Source of the DNA: a virus
Direction: 5' to 3' (one strand)
IMG/VR virus record: IMGVR_UViG_3300043409_001579
Coordinates: 1-34,217 of that record
Length of the DNA stretch: 34,217 nt
The position numbers were made by a program, and so were the translations under genes. Positions 25,395 through 30,688 of this stretch are shown here, one piece after another. Under the pieces are notes generated by a model, which saw only the letters and a list, made by a program, of their open reading frames with translations, had not been told where the DNA came from and did no database searches. Each line of letters begins with the position of its first letter. Position 1 is the first letter of the stretch.

Positions 25395-25643
25395 TTATTT
25401 AGTTTGTTTTGCTAGCATATGTTTAAACATCTCACATGCCAATGTTCTGTTTTGTTCATCATTACTGTCATACAATTGGTCTAGGAAGTCTATCTCTCCT
25501 TGTTCTAATTCTAGATTGAATGTCTTAGACATGTTCTTAAACACTTCATTAATTTTAGGTGTGGTGTAGTAGGTTCCTGTTCCGCTACTAGTTGTTATGT
25601 AGCCTGTATTGTCATAAATGGTGCTTGTTGTTCCTGATGCCAT
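25395..25643 (-). CDS. Small phage protein, 82 aa, unknown
   Basis: The start at 25643 (MASGTTSTIYDNTGYITTSS) is preferred over ATG 25676 because it lies directly behind the stop of the 51-aa gene (TAAA then ATG), whereas the earlier start would overlap it by 32 nt. The N-terminal half is Thr/Gly/Ser/Tyr-rich. The C-terminal half is helical and acidic (KINEVFKNMSKTFNLELEQG to CEMFKHMLAKQTK). No function can be assigned. Confidence 0.65.
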   Translation of the reverse strand: MASGTTSTIYDNTGYITTSSGTGTYYTTPKINEVFKNMSKTFNLELEQGEIDFLDQLYDSNDEQNRTLACEMFKHMLAKQTK

Positions 25644-25644
25644 T

Positions 25645-25800
25645 TTATTTATTGTTGTATTTAGGTTTATGCTCATTATAGTTTAATCCATACATTAATT
25701 TAAGTTCTTGTTTTGTTTTCCAAGTTATCATGTTTTCCCATTGTCCTTGTCTACTTTTCCAATATTTATATGAATTCTTTCTCTTATTTTTGATTGTCAT
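25645..25800 (-). CDS. Small basic protein with shared NKRK leader, 51 aa (array member 4)
   Basis: Reads MTIKNKRKNSYKYWKSRQGQ, then WENMITWKTKQELKLMYGLN and a polar tail. The first eight residues match the leader of the three genes upstream (M-x-I-x-N-K-R-K), after which the sequence is unrelated. Its ATG lies inside the last codons of the preceding gene (17-nt overlap), the same junction geometry seen across the array. Basic N-terminus and aromatic residues could bind nucleic acid; this is a guess from composition. Confidence 0.62.
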   Translation of the reverse strand: MTIKNKRKNSYKYWKSRQGQWENMITWKTKQELKLMYGLNYNEHKPKYNNK

Positions 25801-25960
25801 TTTTTGTATGTGCTAAATCATTCATAAATTGTCTTAATCCTTCTTCTGTTAATGGAGCGGTGTATTTGGTGGTAATAGCTTTTTGTATTTGACTCCATAG
25901 TCCACTTCCTAATACAAGTCTATTGGCATATATTCTCTTTCTTTTATTCTTTATATTCAT
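25784..25960 (-). CDS. Small basic protein with shared NKRK leader, 58 aa (array member 3)
   Basis: Reads MNIKNKRKRIYANRLVLGSG, then LWSQIQKAITTKYTAPLTEE and GLRQFMNDLAHTKNDNQK. The leader M-N-I-K-N-K-R-K is identical to that of member 2. The rest is a helical domain (about residues 20-50) unlike its siblings. It overlaps both neighbours by 17 nt; its final codons (N-D-N-Q-K-stop) are the start region of member 4 in another frame. Confidence 0.62.
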   Translation of the reverse strand: MNIKNKRKRIYANRLVLGSGLWSQIQKAITTKYTAPLTEEGLRQFMNDLAHTKNDNQK

Positions 25961-26120
25961 TTATTATTTTTTCCACTTCTTGTTTACAAGATGCCATTCT
26001 TATTAATGCAATTTGTTGAATCTTTAGGTTTTGAATCTTCATATAATTGCATTCTTCAACTAAACTCTTTCTTTTAGTCCTTGCTAATAATGAATGCTTG
26101 CGCTTATTCTTAATATTCAT
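25944..26120 (-). CDS. Small basic protein with shared NKRK leader, 58 aa (array member 2)
   Basis: Reads MNIKNKRKHSLLARTKRKSL, then VEECNYMKIQNLKIQQIALI and a helical tail ending NEYKE. A second KRK follows the leader at residues 16-18. The C-terminal part is a long amphipathic helix. The stop codon lies inside the start region of member 3 (17-nt overlap), so translation is probably coupled by re-initiation. Confidence 0.62.
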   Translation of the reverse strand: MNIKNKRKHSLLARTKRKSLVEECNYMKIQNLKIQQIALIRMASCKQEVEKIINEYKE

Positions 26121-26322
26121 TTTCTACAGCTGAATAAAGGCGTTGAAAGTCTTTTGGAGATGGCTTTAATAATGTAAGGCAGTCATTTCCGTTTGTTATC
26201 TTCTCTAGGTGTTTACCTATGCATCTATATTGGTTTCCTGATGCATCCATATAAACATTTCCTTCTTGGAAATATGATGATGTTGCCTTATGTGCTCTTT
26301 TCCTTTTATTTGATATATTCAT
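26110..26322 (-). CDS. Small basic protein with shared NKRK leader, 70 aa (array member 1)
   Basis: The start is placed at ATG 26322 (MNISNKRKRAHKATSSYFQE) because the promoter -7 box lies at 26346-26339, which puts an upstream ATG at 26367 outside the transcript. After the leader there is a compact beta-like segment (GNVYMDASGNQYRCIGKHLE) and a C-terminal helix (PSPKDFQRLYSAVENEY). It is first in the operon and overlaps member 2 by 11 nt. Function unknown; only the leader links the four. Confidence 0.68.
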   Translation of the reverse strand: MNISNKRKRAHKATSSYFQEGNVYMDASGNQYRCIGKHLEKITNGNDCLTLLKPSPKDFQRLYSAVENEY

Positions 26323-26338
26323 TATGTCTAATTTTATA

Positions 26339-26372
26339 CAAAGGTACGACAACATTCTATAGCTCACAACTT
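26339..26372 (-). promoter_or_regulatory. Promoter of the small-gene operon
   Basis: Minus strand: TATAAGTTGT with TTG at 26369-26367, a 20-nt gap, then TACCTTTG (26346-26339), a perfect match to the Bacteroidota -7 box TAnnTTTG. Transcription would begin near 26332, about 10 nt before the ATG of array member 1. This is the best match to host consensus in the window and suggests early expression by host polymerase. Confidence 0.78.
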
Positions 26373-26562
26373 ATAATGTATTTTTATTTTTCTAATATTC
26401 TTGTCTGGTGAAAACCCTGCACAGAATATTAGCTCTTGAATGATTTTTATATAAAATTAGTGTGAGTTTTTTGATTTTTTTTAAAATTTTTGTGTGTGTT
26501 AATTGATGAGGGTACCACTAAACATCACCCCTACTTAAAAGTAACCAAAAAACTTAAATAAA
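26373..26562. other. Divergent intergenic region between minus and plus modules
   Basis: This stretch separates leftward and rightward transcription. It holds an imperfect inverted repeat (AATATTC near 26393 against GAATATT near 26425), a long A/T-rich tract, and TTG (26490-26492) followed after exactly 20 nt by TACCACTA (26513-26520), a weak plus-strand promoter candidate for the gene at 26563. No gene of credible length is present. Confidence 0.4.
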
Positions 26563-26811
26563 ATGATAAGATTAAGCGATGTAATGGCAGAGTATGCCGC
26601 AGAAAAAGCAGCAAAAGTAAAGAAATATACTATTGATGCTAAAAGTGAAGATGGTAGACTATTCCAAATTGTAGGACCAAATGGCTACAAGAAAACTTGG
26701 GCCAAATCACAATTCATTGAACAAGTGCAACAAGGCAAGCTTGTAGAAAATGAAGATGGTACATTCAGCTACGCTGAAATGAACAATAAGGATATTGTTT
26801 GGGTAAAGTAG
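26563..26811 (+). CDS. Small phage protein, 82 aa, unknown
   Basis: Begins MIRLSDVMAEYAAEKAAKVK, followed by a beta-rich middle (KYTIDAKSEDGRLFQIVGPN) with basic and aromatic residues (GYKKTWAKSQFIEQVQQGKL) and an acidic tail. The compact alpha-then-beta pattern might be a small nucleic-acid or protein-binding fold, but no family is recognised. It is the first plus-strand gene and is followed directly by a terminator hairpin, so it seems monocistronic. Confidence 0.72.
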   Translation: MIRLSDVMAEYAAEKAAKVKKYTIDAKSEDGRLFQIVGPNGYKKTWAKSQFIEQVQQGKLVENEDGTFSYAEMNNKDIVWVK

Positions 26812-26812
26812 T

Positions 26813-26839
26813 GAGAAAGGACTAACGTCCTTTTTCTCT
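26813..26839 (+). terminator. Intrinsic terminator after the 82-aa gene
   Basis: GAGAAAGGAC pairs with GTCCTTTTTCTC around the loop TAAC, starting 2 nt after the TAG stop. The 3' arm carries the T-run, as in compact phage terminators. Confidence 0.72.
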
Positions 26840-26979
26840 ATCTCTTTATCCATATATCATACTGTCCATTTGTCTGAAATAGTTTATCAATCATATTAGT
26901 CACTTACCATGAGTAGGTTGAAAATGGAGCACCATTACTAATGTGTATTCTTTATTATTAATCTTTAAATAAACCGCTT

Positions 26980-27228
26980 ATGAAAAAGACATACATTGTC
27001 TCCATTTATAATAATCATGAATGGATACACACAGAAGATGCATATTGTAAACTTCAATTGATGATTAAATATCAATTAAAAGGATACAAGGTTTGGGATT
27101 ATCCAATTTGGTTAGTTAAATTCATTAAAAAACATTTTGGCGTTCTTCTTAATTGGGGAAATCAAAATGTAATTATTGAAAAAAGAATAAAAGGTTCTGA
27201 CCAAGTCACTTGGTATACACCATATTGA
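26980..27228 (+). CDS. Small basic phage protein, 82 aa, unknown
   Basis: Begins MKKTYIVSIYNNHEWIHTED and is rich in Lys, Tyr and Trp, with DYPIWLVKFIKKHFGVLLNW in the middle (possibly amphipathic) and a beta-like end (VIIEKRIKGSDQVTWYTPY). No signal peptide. The sequence AACCGCTTA directly abuts the ATG and recurs upstream of other plus-strand genes. A terminator overlaps its stop codon. Function unknown. Confidence 0.68.
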   Translation: MKKTYIVSIYNNHEWIHTEDAYCKLQLMIKYQLKGYKVWDYPIWLVKFIKKHFGVLLNWGNQNVIIEKRIKGSDQVTWYTPY

Positions 27229-27257
27229 AGGGATTGAGCTTTAATTAGCTCTCCCTT
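27228..27257 (+). terminator. Intrinsic terminator after the basic 82-aa gene
   Basis: AAGGGA and GAGCT pair with AGCTC and TCCCTT around TTAATT, with a two-base bulge, followed by TATTATAATTT. The first base of the stem is the last base of the stop codon. Confidence 0.68.
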
Positions 27258-27309
27258 TATTATAATTTCTTTAGAATAGATGCAAATTCACTAAACAATA
27301 TATAAACAA

Positions 27310-27432
27310 ATGACTGAAACAATATATTATCATCCAGATCAATCCTTACATTATGTTGTTCATACATATTTAGACAATAATAATGAGGTGTTAGCAAGTC
27401 CTAATAGAACTTTGTTGATTTATTTGAATTAA
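27310..27432 (+). CDS. Very small protein, 40 aa, tentative
   Basis: ATG at 27310 preceded by an A/T-rich leader, reading MTETIYYHPDQSLHYVVHTY then LDNNNEVLASPNRTLLIYLN and a TAA stop. Natural amino-acid composition, and hairpins after its stop, support translation, but it is short and has no recognisable motif. Confidence 0.45.
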   Translation: MTETIYYHPDQSLHYVVHTYLDNNNEVLASPNRTLLIYLN

Positions 27433-27455
27433 AAGAGTGTTAAAAGCTCTGAATA

Positions 27456-27480
27456 GGCTGTATCTATTAGTGGTACAGCC
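27456..27480 (+). terminator. Hairpin after the 40-aa gene
   Basis: GGCTGTA (27456-27462) pairs with TACAGCC (27474-27480) around an 11-nt loop; TTAACC follows, so there is no strong U run. It may be a weak terminator. The rest of the gap to 27,615 is A/T-rich leader with one AACCGCTCA motif at 27563-27571. Confidence 0.45.
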
Positions 27481-27615
27481 TTAACCTCTAAGACATTCAC
27501 ATATTTAGCCATCCGTATAAATACACAACATATATTATATAGCTTTTAATTGATTAATTACTAACCGCTCAATTGCATATAATTATAAACAAATTTAAAC
27601 CAAGGAGGACATATT

Positions 27616-27807
27616 ATGAATAATGTTATTGAATTTTTAGATAGCATAGCAACATCAACTGAATCTGATGAATCATTAAAATTACAAATCTATAATTCTG
27701 AAATAGGTATTGAATTTTATATGGATATATTACATTCAGAAGATAGTACAAAACAACATCCTATGTTTAAAAAGGTGTTTGAATGGTTTTGTAATGCTTA
27801 TGTTTAA
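27616..27807 (+). CDS. Small acidic protein with strong ribosome-binding site, 63 aa
   Basis: The ATG is preceded by AAGGAGG at about 8-nt spacing, a near-perfect Shine-Dalgarno sequence unusual for this genome. The product is acidic and helical (MNNVIEFLDSIATSTESDES, IGIEFYMDILHSEDSTKQHP, FKKVFEWFCNAYV). No family recognised. An A/T-rich leader with an AACCGCTCA motif precedes it, and attC-like DNA follows directly, so it may be the last native gene before an inserted cassette. Confidence 0.68.
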   Translation: MNNVIEFLDSIATSTESDESLKLQIYNSEIGIEFYMDILHSEDSTKQHPMFKKVFEWFCNAYV

Positions 27808-27822
27808 AGTATTCAGATTGTA

Positions 27823-27875
27823 CATAACGGTCGGGGCTAAACAATCGTTTTAATGTTGTTTTAGACCTTGTTAGA
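27823..27875 (+). repeat. attC-like imperfect palindrome, first site
   Basis: TAAC-GGTC (27825-27832) and CTAAA (27837-27841) pair with TTTAG (27860-27864), GACC and GTTA (27870-27873), with unpaired bases between blocks. Outer TAAC/GTTA ends and interrupted inner arms are the general layout of integron attC sites and of related intergenic elements in Flavobacteriia genomes. Base composition is more GC-rich than the phage around it. Confidence 0.4.
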
Positions 27876-27982
27876 AGAATGTGTTTTTGGAGTGAGCTTG
27901 TCCGTTTTAAATGTAACGGCATTGGATAACAGCTTAATAGTATTTGACGATAAATACAGCTCCAAAAACATTTCTTTCTAAC
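27870..27982. repeat. 113-bp element bounded by 23-nt inverted repeats
   Basis: GTTAGAAGAATGTG...TTTTGGAG (27870-27892) is nearly perfectly complementary to CTCCAAAAACATTTC...CTAAC (27960-27982). Between them are two smaller stem-loops: CCGTT/AACGG and GTATTT/AAATAC. The ends GTTAG and CTAAC are shared with the two attC-like sites on either side. It could be a MITE-like element, a degenerate cassette, or a branched RNA. No gene fits inside. Confidence 0.5.
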
Positions 27983-28050
27983 GTTTTGCAGCTATGCGCA
28001 GCCTTGTGTTGCGCCTGCGGCAAGGTTGCGACATAGGTGCTGTTATAGGC
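27978..28050 (+). repeat. attC-like imperfect palindrome, second site
   Basis: CTAAC (27978-27982) pairs with GTTA-TAG (28042-28048). GCAGCTATG pairs with CATAGGTGCTG with two extra-helical bases, and CGCAGCCTTG (27997-28006) pairs with CAAGGTTGCG (28021-28030). The top loop is GC-rich. Terminal CTAAC/GTTAG, an offset spacer and bulged bases on one strand are diagnostic features of attC recombination sites, though sequence similarity to named attC sites was not tested. Confidence 0.5.
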
Positions 28051-28102
28051 TGTATTTAAAAGTTTTGAGGGAAAGAAACGATTAATCAATTAAATAATAA
28101 AA

Positions 28103-28459
28103 ATGAATATACAAGATTTACTAAAGTATCATTTAGGGCAAGAGTTTTATATGATACACAATTTAGGGGATGTAAAAATTACAAAACATTACATAACATC
28201 ATTATCAATCCATTATTCAAAAGAATATTTAGAAGCAGGATTGAAAACTGGAATAAATGATGTTGGAGTAACACCTATAAAAATTTTCATAAAAGATGGA
28301 AGGATTGAAATACCCGAAAATCATATTCCTATTTATGATAAAATAGAGGATGCCGAAAAAGCCTTGCAGTCAAAATTAAAAGAAGATTTTGAAAGGTTAG
28401 AACAACAGGAAAAAAATATTGCTGAACGAAAACTAAAATTAAAGACATTAATTCATTAG
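28103..28459 (+). CDS. Cassette-like gene, 118 aa, unknown
   Basis: Begins MNIQDLLKYHLGQEFYMIHN, has a beta-rich middle (KITKHYITSLSIHYSKEYLE, VGVTPIKIFIKDGRIEIPEN) and a C-terminal coiled coil (EDFERLEQQEKNIAERKLKL). It lies between attC-like DNA (ending 28050) and the start of another attC-like half-site (28490), the position a gene has in an integron cassette. This suggests it came from the bacterial host or a cassette array. Family not recognised. Confidence 0.65.
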   Translation: MNIQDLLKYHLGQEFYMIHNLGDVKITKHYITSLSIHYSKEYLEAGLKTGINDVGVTPIKIFIKDGRIEIPENHIPIYDKIEDAEKALQSKLKEDFERLEQQEKNIAERKLKLKTLIH

Positions 28460-28489
28460 TGCGTTGGTAAAAAAACTTTTAAATATTGC

Positions 28490-28521
28490 CACTAACGGTT
28501 CTCGGCTTTGCGAAGCGGTGG
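28490..28521 (+). repeat. attC-like half-site after the cassette gene
   Basis: CACTAACGGTTCTCGG followed by CTTTGCGAAGCGG resembles the left half of the sites upstream, with the same CTAACG start and a small GC-rich stem (CTT-TGCG-AAG). A matching right half with GTTAG is not seen downstream, so the element is truncated or was joined here to phage DNA. Confidence 0.4.
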
Positions 28522-28589
28522 ACTTTAAAAAACAAATGTTGAATTTAAAACTAAAGATAAAATGAAAAACAAAAATGTTGTAGTAACCT

Positions 28590-29590
28590 AACAGCAGTGA
28601 TGCAGATAAAACACTAAATGCCTATGGTAATGTCAGCTATATGACAACTAACAACATTATATACCTTGAATAAGTATAGACTATCCTGTAATGGGATTCA
28701 TTCAGTATGTTGTTAAAAGCAATCTTTGATTACTACCTTCAGAGGTCTTAGGGTCTCACGGTGATTGCGTAAGTAATAAAACCCCTTAAGTTGGGGTTAT
28801 GAAACTAAGTGTATTGGGCTGATTTCAAGTCCTTAGAATAACTTGTGAATTCATAAGCAAGGAAAGTGTGCGCCCTCTCAAGAGCATATGCACAGATATA
28901 AATATCTGGTCATTAGAAAATCAATATCATAACATATTATGTAGTAACTTCGGGCAGAGGTGAATGTAGTGTGTGTTAGGGCAAACCACCTTAACTTGAG
29001 CAGTAATGCTGACAATCTGATATTGCTTCATCTCCAAAAGCTCGTCAAGCTTATAGAGATGTTGATGAAAATGTTATTTTATTCCTATTAGTTGCCAACA
29101 ACTTATGCTTGTGGAAAAGCATCAGAAATGGTAGGAGTATAGACAGAAGTAAATTGAGTAGCCTTGACAGGTGAAAATAAGAATGTGTTTATAGCTAAAC
29201 TACTCAAAAGGTGGCATGCTGTTAAATGCAATCACACGTTCTAAAATGGTATTGAGATTAACTATATATAAACTATATATAAATCGAAAAGAGTATTGCA
29301 TCCATAGTATTGAAAATACAGTTATCCTACTGCAATATGTAGGCTTCATTAGTACCTCAAGGAACGTGAATGGTTTGAAACAAGTAAACAATTATTAAGT
29401 GCAGGGATGCATTGAGCTCTTCCAAGAGGATAAGGTTGAAAGGAGTAATTCATAATATATTATGGAGTTTGTTGCTAGTCATAACTAGTCTGTATGCTTG
29501 TGTACCAACAGAAATGTAGGTGTGTAATACAATCGAAAGATTGTTGAAAATCACAAGCTTTAAGGGTCAATTACTCAGCCCTTATTTTTA
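28590..29590 (+). ncRNA. Large structured RNA candidate, about 1 kb (GOLLD/ROOL-like style)
   Basis: No credible gene lies between 28,460 and 29,655; stops are dense in all frames. The block has long, nested, perfectly paired stems enclosing further stem-loops: TAACAACAT (28649-28657) with ATGTTGTTA (28707-28715); CAATATCA (28922-28929) with TGATATTG (29018-29025), enclosing AGGTG/CACCT and AGCA-GTAA-TGCT (28999-29010, GNRA loop); TTGAGTAG (29154-29161) with CTACTCAA (29200-29207), enclosing GTTTA-TAGC-TAAAC; TATTGCA (29294-29300) with TGCAATA (29331-29337), enclosing GTATT-GAA-AATAC; and CAATC-GAAA-GATTG (29530-29543, GNRA loop). Simple hairpins include AACCCC/GGGGTT (28780-28798), CAGATA/TATCTG (28893-28908) and ATGCTT/AAGCAT (29105-29122). 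A terminator ends it. Size, multibranch layout and nearby tRNA-like genes recall giant phage RNAs. The 5' end is not fixed. Confidence 0.6.
29561..29590 (+). terminator. Terminator of the large RNA
   Basis: TAAGGG (29561-29566) pairs with CCCTTA (29579-29584) around a 12-nt loop and is followed by TTTTTATTC. A second hairpin (TTCTTAT against ATAAGAA, about 29588-29633) follows before the next gene. Confidence 0.65.
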
Positions 29591-29655
29591 TTCTTATCAG
29601 CTAGACTGTGCATCTTTGATGATAAATAAGAACTAACCCTTAAATTCCACAAAAA

Positions 29656-29877
29656 ATGAAAAACACAATTATTATGGTTGTATATATTATAACCTTTTTT
29701 GCAATGTATTTTGTTATATCTATGTTTGGTATAGCTCTTGGATTTAATTATAAATCAGTTATAGAAGATGAAGCATGGTTTATTGTTTATTCTATATTTT
29801 TAGGCTGGTGGATTGCATTTTTAACAGCACAAGATGTATATGAACTAATTGAAAAAAAATCAAACAATTATCTTTAA
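29656..29877 (+). CDS. Small membrane protein, two hydrophobic segments, 73 aa
   Basis: Segments about residues 5-28 (IIMVVYIITFFAMYFVISMF) and 40-58 (AWFIVYSIFLGWWIAFLTAQ) are long enough to span the membrane. A short charged tail follows (YELIEKKSNNYL). No signal peptidase site. It is first of five very small genes, at least four membrane-associated, between the large RNA and the 49-nt repeat. Possible roles include holin, superinfection immunity, or membrane remodelling; none is shown. Confidence 0.7.
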   Translation: MKNTIIMVVYIITFFAMYFVISMFGIALGFNYKSVIEDEAWFIVYSIFLGWWIAFLTAQDVYELIEKKSNNYL

Positions 29878-29903
29878 CTTATAATAAATTAATATTAAAA
29901 TAA

Positions 29904-30017
29904 ATGAAATATCAAACAAATAAACAACCTCCTGATGGAGATGAAATTGTAGTAGCTATTTGTATTGCTTGTGGGATACTAGCAATAATAGCTTTTGTAT
30001 ACACACTAATATTTTAA
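29904..30017 (+). CDS. Single-span membrane microprotein, 37 aa
   Basis: A short polar head (MKYQTNKQPPDGDEI) precedes one hydrophobic helix (VVAICIACGILAIIAFVYTL) with two Cys, then the stop. It is 26 nt behind the 73-aa gene and preceded by an A/T-rich leader like its neighbours. Composition and spacing support translation although it is very short. Confidence 0.55.
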   Translation: MKYQTNKQPPDGDEIVVAICIACGILAIIAFVYTLIF

Positions 30018-30028
30018 AACTAAATCAA

Positions 30029-30112
30029 ATGAAAGAATCAACTTACAATATAATATTTTATAGTATTATATCAATTATTGTTATTATAATAATAACAGTA
30101 ATAATAAAATAA
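30029..30112 (+). CDS. Single-span membrane microprotein, 27 aa
   Basis: Reads MKESTYNIIFYSIISIIVII then IITVIIK: almost entirely a hydrophobic Ile-rich helix. It shares MKES with the 27-aa gene at 30384. An 11-nt gap separates it from the preceding microprotein. Because A/T-rich random sequence also encodes Ile, confidence is limited. Confidence 0.42.
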   Translation: MKESTYNIIFYSIISIIVIIIITVIIK

Positions 30113-30201
30113 ATACAAGCAAAAATCTCCTAATAAAGATTGAGATATAGAACTAGGACTCAATTATGCTTGTTAATTATAAACAATTTAAAACAAATCA
30201 A

Positions 30202-30366
30202 ATGAAAAAATTCCACATTTTTATTGTATTAGCAATAAATATTACAATTGTTAGTTGCAAAACAACTAAAGAACAAAGAAGAGAACACAGAAAAACAGAT
30301 TATGTTAATAAATGTCCTAATTGGAACAATAATAATGTATATTTTTCAGGTAATTATAAACATTAA
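30202..30366 (+). CDS. Small lipoprotein, 54 aa
   Basis: The start at 30202 (MKKFHIFIVLAINITIVSC) gives a short lipoprotein signal: two Lys, a hydrophobic core and a lipobox IVSC with Cys19; an in-frame ATG at 30166 would add 12 residues and spoil the signal. The mature part is basic then polar (KTTKEQRREHRKTDYVNK...FSGNYKH). Phage lipoproteins of this size include outer-membrane spanin subunits and superinfection-exclusion proteins. A partner inner-membrane spanin is not evident, so either role is open. Confidence 0.68.
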   Translation: MKKFHIFIVLAINITIVSCKTTKEQRREHRKTDYVNKCPNWNNNNVYFSGNYKH

Positions 30367-30383
30367 CTAAAAACAAATTCCAC

Positions 30384-30467
30384 ATGAAAGAATCATTTAA
30401 AGAGTCAATATATGCGCTATTATTAATAATTTTTGCATTATTAGTTAATATATTGGCTATAGGGTAA
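30384..30467 (+). CDS. Single-span membrane microprotein, 27 aa
   Basis: Reads MKESFKESIYALLLIIFALL then VNILAIG, one hydrophobic helix after a short charged start. MKES is shared with the gene at 30029. It begins 17 nt after the lipoprotein stop. Short length makes it tentative. Confidence 0.45.
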   Translation: MKESFKESIYALLLIIFALLVNILAIG

Positions 30468-30489
30468 ACAATTAATTAAAGATTTATGT

Positions 30490-30570
30490 GTAAGCGGTTA
30501 CCATGAAAACAGTTATTAGTCTGTAAAACTAACAAATGGGTGTAATGCCCTGTTATTTCTTAGCGGTTAA
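30490..30570 (+). repeat. 49-nt repeat, copy 1, flanked by GCGGTTA motifs
   Basis: Positions 30506-30554 are identical to 31587-31635. The unit folds as AACAG/CTGTT closing two hairpins: TTAGT-CTGTAAA-ACTAA and GGG-TGTAATG-CCC. The first hairpin has the exact loop of a tRNA-Tyr anticodon arm (T33, GTA, A37). Only in this copy it is bracketed by GTAAGCGGTTAC (30490-30501) and TTAGCGGTTAA (30560-30570). It may be a small RNA, a leader element, or a tRNA-derived remnant. Confidence 0.6.
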
Positions 30571-30581
30571 CTAGTTATATT

Positions 30582-30630
30582 AAGGGCAAGTGGTAAGGTA
30601 GTAATACCTTGCCATCCCTTTTTTCTTTTT
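30582..30630 (+). terminator. Strong intrinsic terminator
   Basis: GGTAAGGTA (30592-30600) pairs with TACCTTGCC (30605-30613) around GTAA, and outer AAGGG (30582-30586) can pair with CCCTT (30616-30620). TTTTCTTTTTT follows. It ends the microprotein/repeat transcript and insulates the gene at 30689. Confidence 0.75.
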
Positions 30631-30640
30631 TCCCCGCACT

Positions 30641-30671
30641 TTGTAAAACCCGCACATTTTTAGTATAAACC
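30641..30671 (+). promoter_or_regulatory. Weak plus-strand promoter candidate
   Basis: TTG (30641-30643) is followed after exactly 20 nt by TATAAACC (30664-30671). The spacing equals that of the minus-strand promoter set, but the -7 box lacks the TTTG half. Place between a strong terminator and the ATG at 30689 supports it. Confidence 0.4.
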
Positions 30672-30688
30672 CTTAAATTTAAGAAACA

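Noticed and set aside
26323-26367. Upstream ATG giving a longer first gene of the small-gene operon
   Set aside because: It lies upstream of the expected transcription start from the promoter at 26339-26372, while the ATG at 26322 begins the shared leader.
29256-29284. Two tandem copies of an 11-nt AACTATATATA unit
   Set aside because: Very low complexity and only two copies in AT-rich DNA; no sign of an origin or CRISPR-type array.
29200-29398. Frames of about 60 codons on both strands inside the large RNA candidate
   Set aside because: They overlap paired stems, have unnatural composition and no sensible leader; the RNA interpretation explains the region better.
28590-29590. Group I or group II intron
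   Set aside because: No interrupted gene on either side, no intron protein and no recognisable catalytic core were seen by eye.
28460-29655. Recoded stop codons hiding a gene in the gene-free block
   Set aside because: TAA occurs in quick succession as well as TAG and TGA, and known genes in the window use TAA and TAG as ordinary stops.
30113-30179. Hairpin pair (ACAAGCA/TGCTTGT with ATTGAG/CTCAAT) as a tRNA
   Set aside because: It has no T arm or anticodon arm; it may be a leader structure of the lipoprotein gene but cannot be called a tRNA.
30506-30554. 49-nt repeat as a CRISPR repeat
   Set aside because: Only two copies, over 1 kb apart, with no regular spacers and no cas genes.
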